A stretch of 64,000 nucleotides of DNA from Chitinophaga sp. MM2321 (GCF_964033635.1 NZ_OZ035533.1:2108001-2172000); one strand, 5' to 3'. Shown: positions 32,902 to 41,233, numbered from the stretch's first letter. Notes: a model not told the origin generated them from the letters alone. Numbers and translations: made by a program.

Positions 32902-33402
32902 CTACGAGTTGATAACATTTTTATGCGCCTCGTTTTTGTTGCGCAGATCCAGTCCCCCTTCCAGGAAAGATTTCAGGTTAGCCAGGTAAAAGGTCCAGCC
33001 ATTGGAGCAGCCCAGGTGATAACTGGCCCTGGACGCATCATCGGTAGGAATGGCCTCCTGTACGAGGTCTATTACCGTTTCACCTGATTCGCTGCTGATG
33101 TTGATATTTACAATACCAGCTTTGCCAAAAGAAAAACGCAGATAGTCGTGCCCGTTAGCTACTAGAATTTCACCCCGTTCCGGTACATCATCTGCATAGC
33201 CGTACCAATGCCAGGTATAGTGATCTCCCTTTTGAATTTTACTGTTATTGTTTACGGGTTCACCTGCGTTGCTGGTAAATACAGCTTCGCGCAGGAACCA
33301 GCTTTCCAATGCAGCAGGGGAGGTCCAGGCATCATATACCTGTTGAATGCTGCTTTTAACAGGTATCCGGACGTTGAACCGGCTCCAATCATAATTTCCC
33401 AT
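32902..33402 (-). CDS. SRPBCC / AHSA1-like domain protein
   Basis: 166 residues from the ATG at 33402 (MGNYDWSRFNVRIPVKSSIQ), the usual opening of START-like SRPBCC proteins. An in-frame ATG at 33471 would add 23 residues. QVYDAWTSPAALESWFLREA, GDHYTWHWYG and the closing helix GWTFYLANLKSFLEGGLDLR fit activator-of-Hsp90-homologue-1-like proteins. These bind hydrophobic ligands, and no catalytic residue is implied. Confidence 0.87.
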   Translation of the reverse strand: MGNYDWSRFNVRIPVKSSIQQVYDAWTSPAALESWFLREAVFTSNAGEPVNNNSKIQKGDHYTWHWYGYADDVPERGEILVANGHDYLRFSFGKAGIVNINISSESGETVIDLVQEAIPTDDASRASYHLGCSNGWTFYLANLKSFLEGGLDLRNKNEAHKNVINS

Positions 33403-33553
33403 AGAGAAGTGTTTTATCCGGAGAGATATTTCCAGCTCCTTTTCAGTCTGCTGCTGTTTCAATATAATCATCCAGGATGGTTATTATTTGCTGATTTATA
33501 CCCCGAATTTAAAACATTTTTATAACGCGGTCTTTTCCCATTTTCCTGCGGAT

Positions 33554-33579
33554 CAGATACGGGGATTTTCCCGTATCTG
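33554..33579. repeat. 10-bp inverted repeat in a divergent intergenic region
   Basis: CAGATACGGG and CCCGTATCTG around GATTTT, about 45 bases before the gene at 33625 and upstream of the divergent SRPBCC gene. No T run follows, so it could be an operator for either gene rather than a terminator. Confidence 0.5.
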
Positions 33580-33624
33580 GTATGATAAAAAAGATGAATA
33601 TTTGTTTACACTAAATAAAAAATC

Positions 33625-34188
33625 ATGAGCGACAAAATGATGGTCACAGGTTACACTGCTGACAATCAGGGGTATCTGGAAGATACTACGGAGCCCCTTG
33701 ACTACCACATGCCCTTTACCAGTGAAAACACTACTTTTGGGATGCCGGTTACGGTGAAAGCCTATTTCGGCATGCTGCTTAATTTTTACAAATTGTTATC
33801 AGAAAACCCGGATGCCCAAAAGGTTTTTCAGGATGTGCATTCTGTGGAATTCAGTAAAGCGTCTCTTTTCCGGCTGCTCAGTCAGCAGGGATGTGAGTAT
33901 ATCCGTTTTTATTTTGCTGTGCCGGAAGTTGATCAGAAGCTGAGCCTGCTGGCAGAGGGATTGGATATAGACCGTAACCAGATCGGGTATGCCCAGCTGA
34001 TGGCAAAAGCACAGGCCAATGATATGGTGCATGACTCCACCAACCCGCTGATTGAAGAAAGAGGGAACGGGGGAGGAAAGAAGCCACCATTGACGGCTCT
34101 TTTAGCCAGCCTGCAGGAAAGCGGCTACACACAGGACAATATTTCATTAACCAATATATTGGCTTTTTTAAACGATACTTCCAGGTAA
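33625..34188 (+). CDS. Hypothetical protein in a two-component cluster
   Basis: 187 residues, soluble, acidic N-terminus, no signal peptide. It contains ASLFRLLSQQGCEYIRFYFAVPE, a patch seen in uncharacterised Bacteroidota proteins (inference from memory of pattern only), and a Gly/Lys linker (ERGNGGGKKPPLTALL). Its stop overlaps the next start by one base (TAATG), linking it to the membrane protein, kinase and response regulator that follow. I cannot assign a function. Confidence 0.7.
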   Translation: MSDKMMVTGYTADNQGYLEDTTEPLDYHMPFTSENTTFGMPVTVKAYFGMLLNFYKLLSENPDAQKVFQDVHSVEFSKASLFRLLSQQGCEYIRFYFAVPEVDQKLSLLAEGLDIDRNQIGYAQLMAKAQANDMVHDSTNPLIEERGNGGGKKPPLTALLASLQESGYTQDNISLTNILAFLNDTSR

Positions 34189-34832
34189 TGGACGGATGGA
34201 TATACGGATACTATGTACTGCTGGTGATTTGTTTCGCCATTAGTTTGTTCTACCTGCAACATGAGCAGGTAAGGTTACTGGCGATACTGTTAGGTATATC
34301 TATTGTAACGGAAATTATTGTTGAGCTGATAGGTAAAGATGAAGCCCAACCCCGCTTTTTTATTGTCTACCATTTTTTTGTGGTGCTGGAATATAGTTTG
34401 ATAACAATTATTTTAAGATCAGGAATCACGGATACCCGTTTAAAGTTATTAATGGAGATCTCTATTTATGTATTCGGATGTATTTCTCTTGCGCATAGCT
34501 TTATTTTTGGTGGCTGGCATTATTTCCCCGGAATTAATATCACCATAGAAAGTTTCCTGGTCATTTGCTGGTGCCTTTTATCCTTTTTTTCGATTACCCC
34601 GAATAGTGAAGCGTCTATATTCCGGCACCCTGGTTTTTGGTTGACCCTGGCTTTTTTCTTTTATTTCGCAGGCTCTATGTGTGTGAATGGTTTTTATAAT
34701 CTGCTATTGGCCAGCGACCTCAAATCAGCCAGGCGACTTTTTGTAATTTTAAACTCGTTTTCCAATTACCTGTTGTATATTATGCTGATAAAAGGCATTG
34801 TATGCTTCCGGTCACCCAGGATCTGTTCGTAG
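34188..34832 (+). CDS. Integral membrane protein next to histidine kinase
   Basis: 214 residues with six or seven hydrophobic segments and short loops. It begins MDGWIYGYYVLLVICFAISL. It overlaps the preceding gene by one base and the following kinase gene by 31 bases, so translation is probably coupled. It may be the sensing partner of the kinase, which itself has only one membrane helix (inference). No family is recognised. Confidence 0.75.
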   Translation: MDGWIYGYYVLLVICFAISLFYLQHEQVRLLAILLGISIVTEIIVELIGKDEAQPRFFIVYHFFVVLEYSLITIILRSGITDTRLKLLMEISIYVFGCISLAHSFIFGGWHYFPGINITIESFLVICWCLLSFFSITPNSEASIFRHPGFWLTLAFFFYFAGSMCVNGFYNLLLASDLKSARRLFVILNSFSNYLLYIMLIKGIVCFRSPRICS

Positions 34833-35581
34833 CTGTAATTCTTATCACCCTCCTTTTTACCATTATGGGATTGGTGGTTGTGATGGCCATTATCAATTAC
34901 AAGAAAAAACAACAGGCATATCTTCATCAGCTCAAATTAATGAAAGAGGAGTATGATAAACAACTGATGTGGTCACAGATAGAAATGCAGGAAGAAGCCT
35001 TTACCCACCTGGGACAGGAATTGCACGATGACATCGGACAGTTGTTAAGCAGTACAAAATTACTGATCAATGTAACCCAGCGTAGCCTGCCGGAAGTACC
35101 GGAGCCGCTGCGTACCGCCGAGGAAACCCTGAGTACCGCTATTCATCATCTGCGGGCACTCTCTAAGTCCTTTAGCCGTCAATGGCTGGATCAGTTCAGC
35201 CTGATAGATAACCTGAAAGGAGAGGTGGAACGTATTAACGCCAGCCGCGCCATACAGGTGAAGTTTACCCATGAACTGGCCGTATTGCCGTTGCAGGCGG
35301 AACCGCAGATCATCCTGTTCCGTATCATCCAGGAGGCCATACAGAATTGTCTTAAACACGCCAGGCCACAGGTAATAGATATCAGTATGCGCATCGTTGA
35401 AAAGGTGTTGCTGCTGATCATTGCTGACGACGGGGCGGGTTTCGACAAAGCAGGCATGTCTGCCACCGGGATGGGGATCCGTAACATGCAGCACCGCACC
35501 AACCTGCTGGGCGGCACTATCCGCTGGGAAGTAACCACTGCAGGAGGTACCGCCGTGCTGATACAATTACCCGTTGAATAA
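34802..35581 (+). CDS. Sensor histidine kinase, NarL-partner (HisKA_3) type
   Basis: 259 residues. One N-terminal membrane helix (about 8-32) is followed by a coiled linker (about 34-65), a HisKA_3 dimerisation domain with the phospho-acceptor H75 in GQELHDDIGQLLS, and HATPase with N-box QEAIQNCLKHA and G-box IADDGAGFDKAGMSATGMGIRNM. There is no periplasmic sensor domain; sensing probably comes from the overlapping upstream membrane protein. The response regulator starts 7 bases after its stop. Confidence 0.92.
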   Translation: MLPVTQDLFVAVILITLLFTIMGLVVVMAIINYKKKQQAYLHQLKLMKEEYDKQLMWSQIEMQEEAFTHLGQELHDDIGQLLSSTKLLINVTQRSLPEVPEPLRTAEETLSTAIHHLRALSKSFSRQWLDQFSLIDNLKGEVERINASRAIQVKFTHELAVLPLQAEPQIILFRIIQEAIQNCLKHARPQVIDISMRIVEKVLLLIIADDGAGFDKAGMSATGMGIRNMQHRTNLLGGTIRWEVTTAGGTAVLIQLPVE

Positions 35582-35588
35582 ATCTTTT

Positions 35589-36224
35589 ATGAATATTAAT
35601 ATAGCCATAGCAGACGATCACCAGCTATTCCTCAAATCACTCAGTCTCCTGATCAGCAGTTTCAACGGCTTCCACATTGTAGCAGAAGCCATCAACGGAA
35701 AAGAACTGCTGGATAAAATAGCGGGCCTGTCTGTTCCTCCGGACATCGTACTGCTGGATGTAAACATGCCGGTAATGGACGGTGCGAAGGCTACCGCCGC
35801 TTTACAAAAAGCGTATCCTGATATGAAGCTGGCCGCCCTTTCCATGAAAGATAATGATGCTACCATCATTACGATGCTGAAAGCTGGTTGCTGTGCCTAT
35901 CTTCTGAAAGATATCCATCCCGTGGAACTGGAAAAGGCATTGCTGGAAATACATAAAAACGGCGTCTATTACAACGATGCCTCCAACGTAAATTACCGCC
36001 GCCTGTTGCTGCAATCGGAACAGAAAGAAACCATCACAGGAAGAGAAAAGGAATTTCTCAGCTTCGCGTGCAGTGATCTTACCTATAAGGCCATCGCGCA
36101 AAAAATGAATGTATCTGAAAGAACGGTAGATGGCTACCGGGAAACCCTCTTTCACAAGCTGAATGTACAAAGCCGTACCGGCATGGTACTGGAAGCATTG
36201 CGCAGACAACTGGTATCACTGTAA
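35589..36224 (+). CDS. Response regulator, NarL/FixJ family
   Basis: 211 residues from the ATG at 35589 (MNINIAIADDHQLFL); an in-frame codon at 35574 overlaps the kinase. The receiver domain has the acidic pair D9/D10, the phospho-site D57 in LLDVNMPVMDG and the switch Lys in LLKDIHPVEL. The C-terminal LuxR-type HTH is GREKEFLSFACSDLTYKAIA, then QKMNVSERTVDGYRE. It pairs with the kinase immediately upstream. Its regulon is unknown. Confidence 0.94.
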   Translation: MNINIAIADDHQLFLKSLSLLISSFNGFHIVAEAINGKELLDKIAGLSVPPDIVLLDVNMPVMDGAKATAALQKAYPDMKLAALSMKDNDATIITMLKAGCCAYLLKDIHPVELEKALLEIHKNGVYYNDASNVNYRRLLLQSEQKETITGREKEFLSFACSDLTYKAIAQKMNVSERTVDGYRETLFHKLNVQSRTGMVLEALRRQLVSL

Positions 36225-36272
36225 ACCATTCTCTCAGGCTCCTCGCTGGTCAGTTTTTGTACCGGATAATTT

Positions 36273-36303
36273 TTTGAAAAAAAGGAATGACTGCTTATCT
36301 TTG
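36273..36303 (+). promoter_or_regulatory. Promoter of tRNA-Leu copy 2
   Basis: TTTG at 36273-36276 and TATCTTTG at 36296-36303 with 19-base spacing, the same as tRNA-Leu copy 1. Confidence 0.8.
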
Positions 36304-36326
36304 CCTTCCCTGACACAATATCAGTT

Positions 36327-36410
36327 GCCCAGATGGCGAAATTGGTAGACGCACTGTGTTCAGGTCGCAGCGCCGGCAACGGTGTGCTGGTTCGAATCCA
36401 GTTCTGGGCA
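36327..36410 (+). tRNA. tRNA-Leu(CAG), copy 2
   Basis: 84 bases, identical over the mature tRNA to copy 1 at 12215-12298, with anticodon CAG at 36361-36363. The 24 bases before it are also the same. It is followed by a different terminator and carries no integrated element, so it serves as an internal comparison for the occupied copy. Confidence 0.97.
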
Positions 36411-36414
36411 CCTT

Positions 36415-36452
36415 ACTGGCCAAACGGTTTAAACACTGTTTGGCCAGTTTTA
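36415..36452 (+). terminator. tRNA-Leu copy 2 terminator
   Basis: An 11-bp stem ACTGGCCAAAC / GTTTGGCCAGT with a 12-base loop, followed by a T-rich stretch. Confidence 0.88.
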
Positions 36453-36542
36453 TTTTGGGGGGGGGTAGAACCTGCTTCCGGTGTATATACTTTCTGTCCC
36501 AAAAAGAGCATTCACCTTAAATCCCGGGATACACTACGGATA

Positions 36543-36558
36543 GTTGTTAAATAACAAC
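36543..36558. promoter_or_regulatory. Candidate operator palindrome before the XRE/pentapeptide gene
   Basis: GTTGTTA-AA-TAACAAC is a perfect 7-bp inverted repeat. A second weaker site, GTTG-N8-CAAC, follows at about 36564-36579. Both lie just upstream of the promoter at 36596-36630, where an XRE regulator could bind its own gene. Confidence 0.5.
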
Positions 36559-36595
36559 AATAAGTTGCGTAATTACAACTAAGAGTGCTTGTGTT

Positions 36596-36630
36596 TTTGC
36601 TGATTCTGGAGATGAATCTGAATATCTTTG
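36596..36630 (+). promoter_or_regulatory. Promoter of the XRE/pentapeptide gene
   Basis: TTTG at 36596-36599 and TATCTTTG at 36623-36630. The implied start site (about 36637) rules out the frame's first codon at 36585 and supports the ATG at 36648. Confidence 0.65.
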
Positions 36631-36647
36631 GTGTCAAAATAGTACGT

Positions 36648-37532
36648 ATGTTAAATACCAGAATGATCGGCAATAAAATTGCCGAAGCACGAAAGAAAAT
36701 AAATATTTCTCAAGCCCAGCTTGCTCAGCGTTTATTCATCAGTGCCCAGGCAGTTGGAAAGTGGGAGCGGGGAGAATCAATGCCAGACATCACTACTTTT
36801 AACCGTCTCGCGGAAATGCTGGGTGTTGATCTTAACTATTTTTCAGAAAGCTTCCCATCTGAGGTTGCTGAGGAGGTAGCCGTTGAGCCTGAACAGCCAT
36901 CCGGAAAGCAGCAGAAAAAGCGTAGCTGGGATATGTCGGGCGAGAGCTGGGTGGACGCCGATTTTTCCGGGGTGGAAAATCTGCATGAAAAATTGAGCTC
37001 CTCCAATATCCAGCGTTGCAGGTTTATCGGTTCAGATTTGTCTGGACTTCTTCTGAAAAGCAATAATGTTGAAGGCTGTGATTTTTCAGGTTCCAATATC
37101 AGCAGCAGCCATATTCAGAGGTCTTACTTAGAGGATAATGTGTTTAAGAACTGTTCCCTGAATGAAGCTGCATTTTCAGGGAGCTATATCAAAGGCTGCG
37201 ATTTCACTGGCGCCAATTTTACCGGAGTGGAATTTAAATCCGGCGCCTTCCTGAATAGTACAGTTGCAAATGCAGTGTGGAACCGGACCTCTTTTATTAC
37301 TACACAGATTGACAATATCGTTTTCGAGGGTAGATTGGAGGACTGTTCTTTTGAAAACTGCGCCTTTGATATGGTGACATTCCGGCAGGCAACGCTTATT
37401 AACACTTTCTTTAAAAACAAGCGTTTGAAATGGGTCCGGTTTATTGACTGTCAGGCAGATCGGATGACCTACGAGTTCCTGAAAAAAAACGGGAAAGTAG
37501 ATTTAACAGGTATCACGTTGCTGACATCATAG
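36648..37532 (+). CDS. XRE-type HTH regulator fused to pentapeptide-repeat domain
   Basis: 294 residues from the ATG at 36648. The N-terminal XRE HTH (about 6-62) is IGNKIAEARKKINISQAQLA and the following WERGESMPDITTFNRLAEMLGV. A charged linker (about 70-95) leads to a right-handed beta-helix of degenerate pentapeptide repeats (about 105-265: GCDFSGSNIS, GCDFTGANFTG, DCSFENCAFD). XRE repressors usually sense ligands through the C-terminal domain. A pentapeptide solenoid, which can mimic DNA or bind proteins, is unusual there. It is followed by a convergent gene and is probably autoregulated through the palindromes upstream. Confidence 0.88.
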   Translation: MLNTRMIGNKIAEARKKINISQAQLAQRLFISAQAVGKWERGESMPDITTFNRLAEMLGVDLNYFSESFPSEVAEEVAVEPEQPSGKQQKKRSWDMSGESWVDADFSGVENLHEKLSSSNIQRCRFIGSDLSGLLLKSNNVEGCDFSGSNISSSHIQRSYLEDNVFKNCSLNEAAFSGSYIKGCDFTGANFTGVEFKSGAFLNSTVANAVWNRTSFITTQIDNIVFEGRLEDCSFENCAFDMVTFRQATLINTFFKNKRLKWVRFIDCQADRMTYEFLKKNGKVDLTGITLLTS

Positions 37533-37596
37533 AAAAGGGAAGTATTGGGTCGAAAAACCGGATGCTTTAAGCCGGGCGGATCGACAGTTAATACCG

Positions 37597-37851
37597 TTAG
37601 TGGCAACAATTATCCCCTTGTTGAACAGGCGGACATTTTACCGTCCCATAGCTGCAATATACGCAACAGTCGCCGGTCTTGGGTTTAAGCCGCTGATGAC
37701 AGTTTTCGCAGGTATAAAAGTATTGACAAGCATCAGTAGGCATCATTTCTTCCTTTTTATATCCACAGTAAGGGCAGGTAAAAGTTGATTGAAGAATGGT
37801 TTTGTGGTTTGATATAAAACAACCCCAAAACGGATAATATTTTAGTTTCAT
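37597..37851 (-). CDS. GDCCVxC domain-containing protein
   Basis: A Cys-rich small protein of 84 residues from the ATG at 37851. It contains CPYCGYKKEEMMPTDACQYF, then YTCENCHQRL and the hallmark GDCCVYCSYGTVKCPP. This family occurs with Cys or selenocysteine at the last position of the CCVxC motif and is often near mercury or redox genes. The function is unresolved, but metal or thiol chemistry is likely. Homologues seem to start around ILQSTFTCP; there is no ATG there, so the 18 extra N-terminal residues may not be native. An alternative in-frame ATG is at 37878. Confidence 0.8.
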   Translation of the reverse strand: MKLKYYPFWGCFISNHKTILQSTFTCPYCGYKKEEMMPTDACQYFYTCENCHQRLKPKTGDCCVYCSYGTVKCPPVQQGDNCCH

Positions 37852-37958
37852 ATTAGTTGCTTTATAATGATTTATCAAATCTGATCCGTATTTCCCTCAG
37901 CAAAATAGAACATATCATCAATTAATTTTATTGAAATCCTGAAGAATTTCATATCTAT

Positions 37959-37966
37959 TACCTTTG
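37959..37966 (+). promoter_or_regulatory. Promoter -7 element (TACCTTTG) of the broken methyltransferase
   Basis: An exact TAnnTTTG match 19 bases before the ATG at 37986, suggesting the remnant may still be transcribed. Confidence 0.55.
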
Positions 37967-37985
37967 TATACTAAATGATGTGCAA

Positions 37986-38409
37986 ATGGAACAGAACAAG
38001 GACCATTGGGAAAATGTTTATAATACAAAATCTTCATCAGAAGTAAGCTGGACACAGGAAGTGCCACGAACTTCTCTCGATATAATTCTTTCCTGTAATG
38101 TTCCGAAAACAGCCCGCATTATTGATATTGGCAGTGGTGACAGCAAGCTCGTTGACTTTCTGTTGGAAGCAGGCTTTACGAACATTACAGTGTTAGATAT
38201 TTCGACCAAAGCATTGGAACGGGCAAAACTAAGATTAGGAGAAAAAGCAGCCCTGGTAAAGTGGCTGGTGCAGGATGTTATATAGTGAAGAAACATTGGC
38301 TGGTCAGCTAAGTAATGGCTTTGAGAAGCTAAAGTGTATCACCGAAAATCATATAACTCCCTTTAAGACAATACAACATTTCTTATGCTGTTCCTTTAAA
38401 AGGATCTGA
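37986..38409 (+). pseudogene. Class I SAM methyltransferase with internal deletion and frameshift
   Basis: The first 99 codons (MEQNKDHWENVYNTKSSSEV...) give the N-terminal half of a SAM-dependent methyltransferase: motif I RIIDIGSGDSKLVDFL, motif II ITVLDIS. They stop at TAG 38283-38285. From the +1 frame at 38278 the typical C-terminus of the same family resumes at once (YSEETLAGQLSNGFEKLKCI, then ENHITPFKTIQHFLCCSFKRI) and ends at TGA 38407-38409. Intact relatives are about 200 residues, so roughly 60 internal codons are missing with loss of frame. The enzyme is surely inactive. Confidence 0.8.
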
Positions 38410-38478
38410 TAGTTCCATGAGCATAATCCGGTAAAGTAACCGGACTTAATTTTGACTACCATCCTGCTTGCAATAAGA

Positions 38479-38531
38479 AATGATCAAGGACTGAATATGA
38501 CATAAAATACCTTATTCAGTCCTTGATCATT
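38479..38531. repeat. Perfect 19-bp inverted repeat
   Basis: AATGATCAAGGACTGAATA (38479-38497) pairs perfectly with 38513-38531 around a 15-base loop. It lies between the methyltransferase remnant and the SARP-type regulator, with no T run after it. It is the same type as the long hairpins at 10340 and 30601 but unrelated in sequence. Confidence 0.85.
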
Positions 38532-38610
38532 AGCGTATAAATAAGGTTTAATTTGTTTATTATTTGTATATTCCGCGAAGGCTTAGATCTATAAATATTA
38601 AATAGTTAAT

Positions 38611-38618
38611 TATTTTTG
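38611..38618 (+). promoter_or_regulatory. Promoter -7 element (TATTTTTG) of the SARP-type regulator
   Basis: An exact TAnnTTTG match 14 bases before the ATG at 38633, giving a short leader. Confidence 0.6.
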
Positions 38619-38632
38619 TCTTTTAGCGGTGT

Positions 38633-39310
38633 ATGCGGAAGTTTATCCTTTTACTATTTTTATCTATTCATCTGTTCGAAATTGCAGGTTATGCTCAATC
38701 CTATGGATTACGCTTTTCTAGTCATGAAGTTGTGCAGGAAAGGCGGACATCGCTAAACCTCACGCCATCAGGACCCTTGTGTTTCAGGAAGGATGCAGCC
38801 ATTTCATTTGATCTGAACTTCGTGCCATATAAGGAAACTTACTTCGGATATGTGCTGAGATTGATCACTGCCAATAATGAGAACATTGACCTTGTTTATA
38901 ATCAGAAGGAACGAACCTTTAATTTCCTGATAGGAGAAAGTTACTCCAGGAGCTTTGCCGTTGATTCGGTGGCGTTGTTTGGGAGTTGGATCAACTTCAC
39001 CATCCGCTTTGATCTGCAACATAACGAGATCTCCATCCTTGTAAATAATAAATTCATTGGTAAGGGCCCCGTTAAATCCGGGACGCCGCTATGTACCAGG
39101 ATCTTTTTTGGTACCAACACGTTTGAAGGATTTCAAACGGTGGACATACCACCTATGAATCTGAAAAATATAGTCATAAAGGAAGATAATGTTATCAGGT
39201 ACCATTGGCCATTGTCGGGAGATACGGGCAATACAGCCATCGATAAAGTAGAAGGAAAGAAGGCTGAGATCAGGAATGCCAACTGGATAGGACCCAAACA
39301 CCAGAACTAG
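38633..39310 (+). CDS. N-terminal fragment of amber-interrupted SARP-type regulator (LamG-like sensor)
   Basis: 225 residues with signal peptide (ending AGYAQS) and one concanavalin-A/LamG-like beta-sandwich (about 25-215). It ends NWIGPKHQN at TAG 39308-39310. The reading frame continues unbroken past the TAG into the next frame, so this is the exported ligand-binding front of an 848-residue membrane-spanning regulator. TAG differs by one base from TGG (Trp), consistent with a point mutation. If no readthrough occurs, this part would be a free periplasmic protein. Confidence 0.8.
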   Translation: MRKFILLLFLSIHLFEIAGYAQSYGLRFSSHEVVQERRTSLNLTPSGPLCFRKDAAISFDLNFVPYKETYFGYVLRLITANNENIDLVYNQKERTFNFLIGESYSRSFAVDSVALFGSWINFTIRFDLQHNEISILVNNKFIGKGPVKSGTPLCTRIFFGTNTFEGFQTVDIPPMNLKNIVIKEDNVIRYHWPLSGDTGNTAIDKVEGKKAEIRNANWIGPKHQN

Positions 39311-41179
39311 CGGCTGCTGCACACCTGGCAGATAAAAGGCTTGCCCAGTGTGGCCTTTGATAAAAATGAAGAGGTGCTGTACATTGTGTCGCAGGACTCG
39401 CTGTATGATTTACGCTTTAAGAACGAGCAACTGGAGGGAACCCGGTTATCACAAAAACTGGATACACTGCTGCCCGGTAACCAGTCTGTCTTTAATCCTT
39501 TTAACAACAAACTCTATAATTTTTACATCGACCATAAAAAAGTGGGCGCCTATGATACCATTGGTAAAAAATGGGAGATGAATTATACACCGGACATACT
39601 CACGGTGTACTGGCAGGCCAATAAATTTATTTCATCAACAGATGATGCTTTGTATATCATGTGTGGTTATGGGCAGATGACCTATAAGAACACCGTACAG
39701 CGATATTCTTTTACCAGTAAGACATGGGACTCCGTTCCAGTCAAGGGAGCACGGCTGACGCCCAGGTATCTGTCGGCGTTGGGAACGTCACCAACAGGAG
39801 ATACGGCGTATATCCTTGGGGGTTATGGCAGCAACAGTGGTAACCAGGTCGTAAACCCAAGACACTATTATGACCTGGTATCCTACGATGTAAAAGACCA
39901 TTCTTTCAATAAAATTTACCAGTTACCGGAACCTGCTGCACAATTCTGTTTTGCCAACAGCCTGGTAATTGACCCGGTGGCAAAGGAATATTATGCCCTG
40001 ATCTTCCCGGATGACAAGTTTAATTCCTCTCTTCAGTTGATCCAGGGCTCCCTGCTGAAACCAACGTATCAGCCGGTGGCCAATACCATCCCTTATTCTT
40101 TTCATGATATCAAATCCTTCGCCGACCTGTATTACTGCGAAACAAGTAAAAAGCTGGTGGCAGTTACGCTCTATACTTCCAAGGAAAATGTGACAGCCGT
40201 AAATGTATATGTCCTGGAATTCCCTCCTAATCCAATAATAGCAGCCACTTCGGGGCTAAGCTGGTTTTCTTCCTGGTATTACCTGTTGCTGATCCCCGTG
40301 GGAGCAGTAGGGTTGTTCCTGTTTTATAAACGCCGCAGACGGGCATCACAAGCCTTGATCGCACCTGCTTCGCAGTCGCCCGTGGCGCCGCTGGTATCGC
40401 CCGAAGTAATACCTGCAACACCGCCTGTTGCCGTAACGATAGCCGAACCGGTAGCAAAAAAAGGCAACATCTTTTTCTTTGGCCCTTTTGAGGTGCAAGA
40501 CAAAGAAGGACAGGATATTACGAAGTACTTCACTCCGCTGCTCAAAGAATTGTTCCTGTTGTTAGCTATTTATACCGTACGATCCGGAAGGGGCATTTCC
40601 TCTGAAAGACTATACGCTACCCTTTGGCGTGACAAGTCTAACAAGGAAGCACAGAACAACCGTTCTGTGAATATGGTGAAACTCAAAGCCATCCTCGACA
40701 AACTGGGCACCTGTGCTTTTGTGAAGGAGGCCGACCGCTGGAGTTTACAATACAATACCGAAGATATCCGGATGGATCTGGCTGATTTTCAAGTACTGCT
40801 GCAAATGCCCCGGCCATTGCAGGAACAGCCGGTACGTGACCTGCTGGGGATCATCCATCGTGGTTCATTCCTGCCCGATGCCAATTATACCTGGCTGGAA
40901 GATTTCCAGTCGGAGATCTCCAACCTGGCCCTCAATATCTTATCAGAGGCTGCTGTGCAGTTCAGATCCGATCCTGAATTCTTAATTGAGATCGCAGACA
41001 GTATCTTCCTTTTCGATCCCGTGAATGAAGAGGCGCTCCACCTGAAATGCAGCAACCTGATTTTGCTGGGTCGGCATTCTCTCGCTAAAACTGCCTTCAA
41101 CAAATTTGCCAAGGAGTACCAGCATATGTATGGAGAAGATTTCCCGCATGTGTTTAATGATTACTCGGGGGATAAGTAA
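39311..41179 (+). CDS. C-terminal part of amber-interrupted regulator: kelch-like domain, TM helix, SARP-like DNA-binding domain
   Basis: This is in the same frame as the preceding fragment, directly after its TAG. The only near start is a TTG at 39341 without a plausible signal peptide. It holds a kelch/beta-propeller-like region (to about 40240), one membrane helix at 40259-40325 (WYYLLLIPVGAVGLFLFY) followed by KRRRR, and a Pro/Ala-rich linker. A cytoplasmic winged helix (FFFGPFEVQDKEGQDITKYF, then LLKELFLLLAIY) and a helical BTAD-like tail end it, as in SARP activators. Intact, it would sense a ligand in the periplasm and act on DNA at the membrane, as one-component PUL regulators do. The carbamoyltransferase operon and PUL 2 lie directly downstream. 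Confidence 0.82.
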   Translation, partial: RLLHTWQIKGLPSVAFDKNEEVLYIVSQDSLYDLRFKNEQLEGTRLSQKLDTLLPGNQSVFNPFNNKLYNFYIDHKKVGAYDTIGKKWEMNYTPDILTVYWQANKFISSTDDALYIMCGYGQMTYKNTVQRYSFTSKTWDSVPVKGARLTPRYLSALGTSPTGDTAYILGGYGSNSGNQVVNPRHYYDLVSYDVKDHSFNKIYQLPEPAAQFCFANSLVIDPVAKEYYALIFPDDKFNSSLQLIQGSLLKPTYQPVANTIPYSFHDIKSFADLYYCETSKKLVAVTLYTSKENVTAVNVYVLEFPPNPIIAATSGLSWFSSWYYLLLIPVGAVGLFLFYKRRRRASQALIAPASQSPVAPLVSPEVIPATPPVAVTIAEPVAKKGNIFFFGPFEVQDKEGQDITKYFTPLLKELFLLLAIYTVRSGRGISSERLYATLWRDKSNKEAQNNRSVNMVKLKAILDKLGTCAFVKEADRWSLQYNTEDIRMDLADFQVLLQMPRPLQEQPVRDLLGIIHRGSFLPDANYTWLEDFQSEISNLALNILSEAAVQFRSDPEFLIEIADSIFLFDPVNEEALHLKCSNLILLGRHSLAKTAFNKFAKEYQHMYGEDFPHVFNDYSGDK

Positions 41180-41233
41180 TGTGGTGACCCAATCCCGATA
41201 AATTCTTTATTAATTCCTTTATTAATCTCCCGG

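Noticed and set aside
36333..36554. Short ORF overlapping tRNA-Leu copy 2
   Set aside because: It is a translation of the tRNA gene and its terminator.
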